Assembly (NCBI RefSeq): GCF_016714285.1
Contig: NZ_JADJNN010000019.1
Coordinates: 62,001 to 126,000 of the forward strand
DNA from: Nannocystis sp.
GTDB lineage: Bacteria > Myxococcota_A > Polyangia > Nannocystales > Nannocystaceae
Direction: 5' to 3'
DNA: 64,000 nt
The notes beneath the pieces were generated by a model that saw nothing but the letters and a program-made list of their open reading frames with translations, was not told the DNA's origin and did not search any database. This document shows positions 59,351 to 64,000 of the stretch, one piece after another. A program made the translations under genes and the position numbers. Each line of letters opens with the position of its first letter. Positions within the stretch are counted from its first letter, which is position 1.

Positions 59351-60478
59351 CTACTTCCCGCGTCGCGCTGGCCTCGGCGCCGCGCGGCTCGTCGACTTGC
59401 CTGGCTTCCAGACCACGTCATGACGCACACCGACGTAGGTCGGGAATCGCGGCACCCCGCCGTCGCTGAGCTCCTGGTAGCGAAACGTGATGATGCTGCC
59501 GACCGGCGGTGGATCTTCACGCTCGGCGTCGCTGAGGCCGCTGCCCACCGCGAAGGCCGTGCCGTCCTGCAGCTCGACCAGCAGGGCCCCGAGGCGACCG
59601 CGGTGCCGCCCCGCGCCCGCCTGATGCCCGACCACCCGCGCCTCGGTGTCAAAGAAGCTCTTGACCTTGAGCAGGCTGTGCGAGCGGCCCACCTCGTAGC
59701 CCGAGCCCGGCCGGCGCAGCATCAGCCCCTCGCCGCCCAGCGCCTCGACCCGCTTGAGCTCGGCCCGCAGGTGCTCGACGCTCTGACACGGCTCGTGCGG
59801 GTGAGCTCGCACGAACTCCAGCGGCCGCCCGGCGATGAACTCGTGGTAGTGGCGCACCCGGGCCTCGAACGCCCCGCCGTGGCCCGGCGCGTCGAACACG
59901 AGGTACTTCACCTCGCGCCACGCGTCGCTCTGGTCCTGTCGACGCACGATGCTCACGGTCCGCTGAAACGCCTTGCGGTCCAACCACAGCTCGCCGTCCA
60001 GCGGGAAGCTCGGCAGCCCCGCGGTGAACCAGCCCGGCGCGAAGTACTGGTTGCCGAGCCGCGACAGGAAGCGCTGCCCGTCCCAGTAGGCCCGCACCCC
60101 GTCGAGCTTCTCGCTCATCCACCAGCCCTTGAGGTCGGTCTCGTTGTCCCACACGTGCGCCAGCAGCAGCGGCGGCGCGGCGGCCTCGTCCGTCTCCGCC
60201 GCGCTGCTCGTCGCGCTCGCGCTGCCCGTCGCGGCCGCCCGGGTCGCGCGCGGCCCACTCGTCGCAGCCGCAGCGCCGCCGACCCGCGCCTCCTCGACCG
60301 CGTCGCCCCGCAGCTTCTTGAGGTGCTTGCAGCTGCGCCGCTCGGGCGACGCCGACTGGTTGCGCCACGCCGGACAGCTGCACGAGTACACGCCGCCGAT
60401 GTTCTTGAGCACGTAGGGCTTGGCCCCCGATCCCTGCACCTCGAGCGAGGCGCCGTCCGCCAGATCCGTCATCCGCAC
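59351..60478 (-). CDS. ATP-dependent DNA ligase with N-terminal SWIM zinc finger
   Basis: A 375-residue protein. Residues about 30-58 are a SWIM-type zinc finger (YSCSCPAW ... RRSCKHLKK; CxC-xn-CxH). After an Ala/Thr-rich linker comes a nucleotidyltransferase domain: motif I SEKLDGVRAYWDG with the adenylated Lys (about residue 124), DGELWLDR, YLVFDAPG, EGLMLRRPG and LLKVKSF. The OB-fold follows (VVELQDG-like, then GSIITFRYQEL). Minimal ATP-dependent ligases usually function in repair; the SWIM finger could aid DNA or protein binding and is found fused to ligases in some bacteria. There is no signal peptide, unlike periplasmic Lig E. No Ku or LigD gene is adjacent. Starts at ATG 60478 or 60472 are both possible. 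Confidence 0.88.
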   Translation of the reverse strand: MRMTDLADGASLEVQGSGAKPYVLKNIGGVYSCSCPAWRNQSASPERRSCKHLKKLRGDAVEEARVGGAAAATSGPRATRAAATGSASATSSAAETDEAAAPPLLLAHVWDNETDLKGWWMSEKLDGVRAYWDGQRFLSRLGNQYFAPGWFTAGLPSFPLDGELWLDRKAFQRTVSIVRRQDQSDAWREVKYLVFDAPGHGGAFEARVRHYHEFIAGRPLEFVRAHPHEPCQSVEHLRAELKRVEALGGEGLMLRRPGSGYEVGRSHSLLKVKSFFDTEARVVGHQAGAGRHRGRLGALLVELQDGTAFAVGSGLSDAEREDPPPVGSIITFRYQELSDGGVPRFPTYVGVRHDVVWKPGKSTSRAAPRPARRGK

Positions 60479-60518
60479 CGTCCTTGTTGGCGCGGACAGG
60501 TTAGGCGAGTTGTTGCAT

Positions 60519-61862
60519 CTACGGGAGATCAGGGGTCAGCGCCATCAGGTCGGCGCGAGCGAGCCCGTCCCCGTTCAGGAGGCCGTGCTGGAACGCGAGC
60601 ACGGCCGCGCGCGGCGTCGCGCAGCCGAGCAGCGCATAGGCCCGGCCCAGCACGACCCACTCCTTCTTGCCGATCCGGCCATCGAACACGCAGGCGACCG
60701 CCAGCATCTGCACCGCCACGCGCCGCTCCCCCGGCGCGAGCCGCCCGATCAGCGCCAGCGATCGACCCGAGTCGTCGATCTCCTCCACCGCGCACTCGCC
60801 AAGCCGCTGCTGCAGCGCCGTCAGCAGCTCGACCAGGTTCGGGTGGAAGTCGGCGCTGCGGACCACCGCCGTGGCGACCGCCCGGAACAGCGCCTCGCTC
60901 AGCGCCTCGGACGGCGCCTCCACCTGTCCCAAGAGACACTCGACCAGCTCGCGCGCCGCCGACGGCCCGATCGCCCGCAGCCGGGCCTCGCGCAGCGCCC
61001 GGCGGCACACAAACGCGTCCCAGCACGCCGTCACCGGCACCGCGATGAACGGGATCCAGCTGCGCAGGCCGGCGCGCCCGAACGCCCGCACCAGCAGCTT
61101 GCGCAGCAGGAAATTGCTGACGCTGACCTTCGCCTTGTACACCACCGTGGCCAGCAGCAGGCGCCAGCGCGAGGCCTCGCGCCGCGGGTTGATGCCGAAC
61201 ATCGGCCGCGGCGGGTTCGGGATCTCGAGCGCCGCCCGGGCCAGCATCGCCGCGAACACCTCGTCGCTGTCGTCGTCGCTGTCGTCGTCGGGCTGGAACA
61301 GCACCACCCCCGCCGCCTCCGCCAGGCGGTGCACCGAGATGATCGCGTTCCAGTAGATGAACGACAGCTCGACGATCGCCACCGGCAGCGCCGTCAGCAG
61401 CGTCACCGCGAGGTAACGCGTGTACTCGATCCAGCTGACGTCGTCGGGCTCGTCGCCCAGCAGCGGCCTCGCCAGCACGGAGACCGTCGCGCCCAGCGTG
61501 GCCGCGAAGGCCCCCGCGCCCGCCGCCCGCAGCACCGCGTTGCGCTCGATCCTCCGCAGCGTCCGCCGCTCCTCCGGGTTCAGGAAGTGCACCGCGTCGC
61601 CCGCCCGCGGCTTCGCCCCGACCCCCGCCTTGCGCTTGAAGTAGCCGACCGCGAATCGTTCGACCCGCCGCCGCTTGCCCAGGCGGTCGACCTCGACGCG
61701 CGGCGCCTCTGCCCCGTCGTCGACCGCGACGCGCCGCGCCTCTGCCCCGTCGTCAGCCGCGCCGCGCCGCGCCTCTGCCCCGTCGTCAGCCGCGCGCGCC
61801 CGCTCGTCCCCTGCGCCCGACCCCGACACGCCGGCATCATACAGCACTATCCTGGCGACCAT
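60519..61862 (-). CDS. Unknown membrane protein with repetitive N-terminus
   Basis: About 447 residues. Residues about 18-50 are an 11-residue repeat (ADDGAEARRGA type, three copies) encoded by a 33-bp tandem repeat. The core begins ERFAVGYFKRKAGVGAKP and includes hydrophobic segments VLRAAGAGAFAATLGATVSVLA (about 112-133), YLAVTLLTALPVAIVELSFIYW (about 152-173) and SWIPFIAVPVTACWDAF (about 290-306). The C-terminal soluble domain (VACVFDGRIGKKEWVVLGRAYALLG) has a TerB-like texture. No assignment is made. The ATG at 61862 overlaps the ATG of the divergent gene at 61861; a more internal start, such as the GTG at 61829, is likely if both genes are expressed. Confidence 0.65.
   Translation of the reverse strand: MVARIVLYDAGVSGSGAGDERARAADDGAEARRGAADDGAEARRVAVDDGAEAPRVEVDRLGKRRRVERFAVGYFKRKAGVGAKPRAGDAVHFLNPEERRTLRRIERNAVLRAAGAGAFAATLGATVSVLARPLLGDEPDDVSWIEYTRYLAVTLLTALPVAIVELSFIYWNAIISVHRLAEAAGVVLFQPDDDSDDDSDEVFAAMLARAALEIPNPPRPMFGINPRREASRWRLLLATVVYKAKVSVSNFLLRKLLVRAFGRAGLRSWIPFIAVPVTACWDAFVCRRALREARLRAIGPSAARELVECLLGQVEAPSEALSEALFRAVATAVVRSADFHPNLVELLTALQQRLGECAVEEIDDSGRSLALIGRLAPGERRVAVQMLAVACVFDGRIGKKEWVVLGRAYALLGCATPRAAVLAFQHGLLNGDGLARADLMALTPDLP
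61705..61803. repeat. 33-bp tandem repeat, three copies
   Basis: The block GCCTCTGCCCCGTCGTC starts at 61705, 61738 and 61771, an exact 33-bp period. It codes for an Asp/Ala/Arg-rich 11-residue unit at the N-terminus of the minus-strand membrane protein. The period is a multiple of three, so copy-number change would keep the frame. Confidence 0.8.
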
Positions 61863-64000
61863 GTCCGCCGTGCCCGTGCCAGACCTCGCCGCGCTGCTCG
61901 CCCGCCTCGATCGCCTCTCCTTCAGCGAACGCCTGCGCGAGGCGGCCGCGTTCGCCCGCGACCGCCGCAGCGACCCCGGCCTGCCCGCCGCGATCGAGCG
62001 ACTGCTCGCCGACGACGCCCACGCCGCCGAGCTCGCCGTGGTCATGGCCCGCGCCAACCAGCTCGGCGCACCGCTGCAGCTCGCGCTCACGCACCGCTCG
62101 CAGCGAGTGCGCCGGCTGGCGATCGACGCCCTGGTCCACCTCGCCGATCACCCCGCGCAGGGCCCCGACCTCGCCGCCCTCGCGCTCGAGCTGCCGCTCG
62201 CGCTGCGCCGCGTCCTGCTCAAGGCCCTGGTCCGCGGCGGCCAGCGAGTCACCGCCCGCCGCCTGTTCCCCGGCCTGCTCGCCCGCTCCGGCCCGCGCGA
62301 GGCCGCGGTGCTGCTACCTGTCCTCGAGGACAGCACGCTGCGAGCCCACCTGCCAGCCCTCGCCCACGCGGTCGGCAGCTGGCGCAGCCTCTACCTGCAC
62401 CACCCGCGGGTCGTCGTCGATCACCTGGACGCCCGCCTCACCGCCGCCGCCCCGCGCGAGCAGCCCGCGATCTGGATCGGCCACCGCGGCCTCGTCAGCG
62501 CGCTCGCCGAGCTCGGCCCCGCCGCCCTCCTCGACCTCCTCGATCGCCACGGCGACAGCTGCCCCGCGAGCCTGCTGTGGGCCCGGCTCGGCGAGCTCGC
62601 CCGCGTCGACCCGGAGCGCAGCCTCGCCTGGCTCGAGCGCCCCGAGCCGCGCGCCTGGGCCCTGCGCGCCGGCCTCCCGCGCGGCCTCCTGAACCGCGTC
62701 GTCGCCCTGGGACCCGCCCACAAGCTCCGCCTCGCCCGCCTCCTCGGCGAGCAACCCGAGCGGCTCGCCCCGCTGCTGAAGGTCGTCGCGCCCGGCCAGC
62801 GCGAGGCCCTGTTCACCGCCGCCTTCGCCGGCCAGGGCCTCGCCGCGCGCGTGTGGCCGGATGTCCTCTTGGACAGCTTGCCGCGGGCCCTCCAGCGCCG
62901 CGAGGCCGCCCGCATGCTCGCGTTGCCGCTGGTGCGCGCCGACCCCGAGCGCGGCCAGGCCCTCGCCGCCTACCTCGCGCCGAGCGACGCCGAGGCCACC
63001 TTGCTGCCCACGCTGCGGGCCGCCGACGCCGAGCTGCGCGGCCGCGCCGTCGCCCGCGTGATCGCCTGCGCCGGTCGCGACGGCCGCGTCGCGCCGGCCC
63101 TCGCCCTGCTCGCCCCGCGCCTGCGCAACGACCAGGATCCCGTGCGCCTGCAAGCATTCACCGCCCTCGCGCGGGTCCCCGTCGGCGCCTTCGTCGACGC
63201 CGACGCCGACGCGCTGCGAGCCGTCGTCGTCGCCGCCACCGAGGCCCGCGACACCTCGTACGCGACGCGCCAGCAGATCCAGCAGCTCGCGTTCCGCCTG
63301 CTGCGCGGCCACGCCGAGCGCGCCGGCGAGGGCCTGTTCCAGGCCGGCCTCGATCTCCTCGGCCTGCTCGCCGGCCAGACCGGCACCCTGCAGCTCCCCG
63401 ACCTCTCGCGCGGCCTCCCGCGCCGCAGCGCCCCGGCGATCGTCGCCGCCCTCGCGGCCCGCATCACCGCCGCCAACCAGCGCGATCGCCCCGAGCTCGT
63501 GCTCGGCCTCGCCGCCGCGCTCGGCCGCCGCCGCTTCGGCCTGCAAGCGCTCACCGAGCTCCTCACCCCGCTCACCCGCAAGCAGCCCGTCGGCACCGTC
63601 GCCGGCCGCGCGATCGTCCTCCTGCTCGCCGACCCACAGGGCCGCGACGATCGCGTCCGCGAGCTGATCGCCTGGGACCCCAGCGTTATCACCCTGCAGC
63701 CCGTGCTCATGCACCTGCACCGCCGCCGCCAGGCCTGGCTCGACCCCTTCCTCGACGGCACGCCGCTCAAGGGCCGCTTCGTCAGCGGCGCCACGATCTA
63801 CCTCCTCCCCGTCCACAACGGCTTTCACCGCTGGCTGCCGCGCCAGCAGCGGGCCTTCCTCCGCCTGCTCGTGCTCGCCGCCAGCGACCGCAAGCACCCG
63901 TCCCACAGCCGCGCCGCGATCCTCGGCCAGATCGCCCGCCTCCCGATCGTCGACGCCGCCCTGCTCGCGCCCTTCGTCGCCAGCGACGAGGTCCCGATCG
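61861..64000 (+). CDS. Large helical-repeat protein, partial at right edge
   Basis: An uninterrupted frame of more than 710 codons runs off the window. It begins MSAVPVPDLAALLARLDRLS and is rich in Leu, Ala and Arg, with repeating helical pairs (LRAADAELRGRAVARVIACAG, RLRNDQDPVRLQAFTALARV) of HEAT-like character and no signal peptide or membrane segment. Such proteins are usually scaffolds, but I do not recognise the family. A TATCCT element near 61847-61852 could be its -10 sequence. The ATG overlaps the divergent gene's annotated ATG, so one of the two starts is probably elsewhere. The coding signal (GC at third positions) is strong throughout. Confidence 0.75.
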   Translation, partial: MSAVPVPDLAALLARLDRLSFSERLREAAAFARDRRSDPGLPAAIERLLADDAHAAELAVVMARANQLGAPLQLALTHRSQRVRRLAIDALVHLADHPAQGPDLAALALELPLALRRVLLKALVRGGQRVTARRLFPGLLARSGPREAAVLLPVLEDSTLRAHLPALAHAVGSWRSLYLHHPRVVVDHLDARLTAAAPREQPAIWIGHRGLVSALAELGPAALLDLLDRHGDSCPASLLWARLGELARVDPERSLAWLERPEPRAWALRAGLPRGLLNRVVALGPAHKLRLARLLGEQPERLAPLLKVVAPGQREALFTAAFAGQGLAARVWPDVLLDSLPRALQRREAARMLALPLVRADPERGQALAAYLAPSDAEATLLPTLRAADAELRGRAVARVIACAGRDGRVAPALALLAPRLRNDQDPVRLQAFTALARVPVGAFVDADADALRAVVVAATEARDTSYATRQQIQQLAFRLLRGHAERAGEGLFQAGLDLLGLLAGQTGTLQLPDLSRGLPRRSAPAIVAALAARITAANQRDRPELVLGLAAALGRRRFGLQALTELLTPLTRKQPVGTVAGRAIVLLLADPQGRDDRVRELIAWDPSVITLQPVLMHLHRRRQAWLDPFLDGTPLKGRFVSGATIYLLPVHNGFHRWLPRQQRAFLRLLVLAASDRKHPSHSRAAILGQIARLPIVDAALLAPFVASDEVPI

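Noticed and set aside
1..64000. CRISPR arrays, tRNA or rRNA genes, complete insertion sequences
   Set aside because: No regularly spaced repeats with unique spacers, no cloverleaf with a GTTCGA-type T loop in a sensible context, and no transposase beyond the short recombinase tail were found by reading. A tRNAscan/Infernal run would be decisive.

Overview
The window is about 72% GC. It is dense with secreted lipoproteins that carry Ser/Thr-rich linkers, DUF4215-type cysteine-rich repeats, FG-GAP/VCBS and IgGFc-binding-like domains, MYXO-CTERM-like tails, Hanks-type kinases with TPR tails, and hybrid sensor kinases. Together with genes for sterol tailoring enzymes, this points to a myxobacterium of the Nannocystis/Enhygromyxa/Plesiocystis group (Nannocystaceae). 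That assignment is inferred from gene content; there is no rRNA or tRNA gene in the window.

Layout. 0.3-5 kb: a CheB-CheR-PAS-histidine kinase translationally coupled to a NarL-type regulator, with a perfect inverted repeat upstream. 5-10 kb: an unknown lipoprotein plus a small membrane protein, then a CBS-pair protein divergent from a short (class III-like) hybrid-cluster protein gene preceded by a near-perfect NsrR-type operator; the CBS-hcp pair is flanked by diverged direct repeats. 10-25 kb: TPR receptor kinases, sensor kinases, cysteine-rich lipoproteins, a lipoprotein ending in a Hint (hedgehog/intein-fold) domain and a tyrosine-recombinase remnant. 25-30 kb: a minus-strand operon of MacA-like adaptor, ABC ATPase and FtsX/MacB permease ending in a coupled ECF sigma factor, preceded by a VanY-like peptidase lipoprotein. 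30-41 kb: surface lipoproteins, rhodanese, an alpha/beta-hydrolase-like lipoprotein, a Sel1 protein, an RlmN-like radical SAM enzyme and a YaaW-like protein. 41-52 kb: a third receptor kinase, a lipoprotein with two truncated-haemoglobin-like domains and a P-domain, a DUF2330 protein, an unknown protein, and a cysteine-rich/lamin-tail lipoprotein. 51.7-55.5 kb: a sterol module (Rieske oxygenase, CYP51-like P450, divergent sterol C14-reductase). 55.7-64 kb: two divergent sensor kinases with RsbRD_N-like sensor regions, a lipoprotein, a SWIM-finger ATP-dependent DNA ligase, a membrane protein and the start of a large helical-repeat protein.

Functional picture. Most genes are sensing, signalling or cell-surface functions. 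The clearest metabolic units are the sterol module (C14 demethylation, delta-14 reduction and probably C4 demethylation) and nitrosative-stress defence by Hcp.

Caveat on sequence quality. At least eight genes are interrupted by one or more single-base frameshifts, most of which look like one base missing from a short homopolymer. This pattern suggests uncorrected long-read indels more than true pseudogenes. I report such genes over their full apparent span and give the break points.
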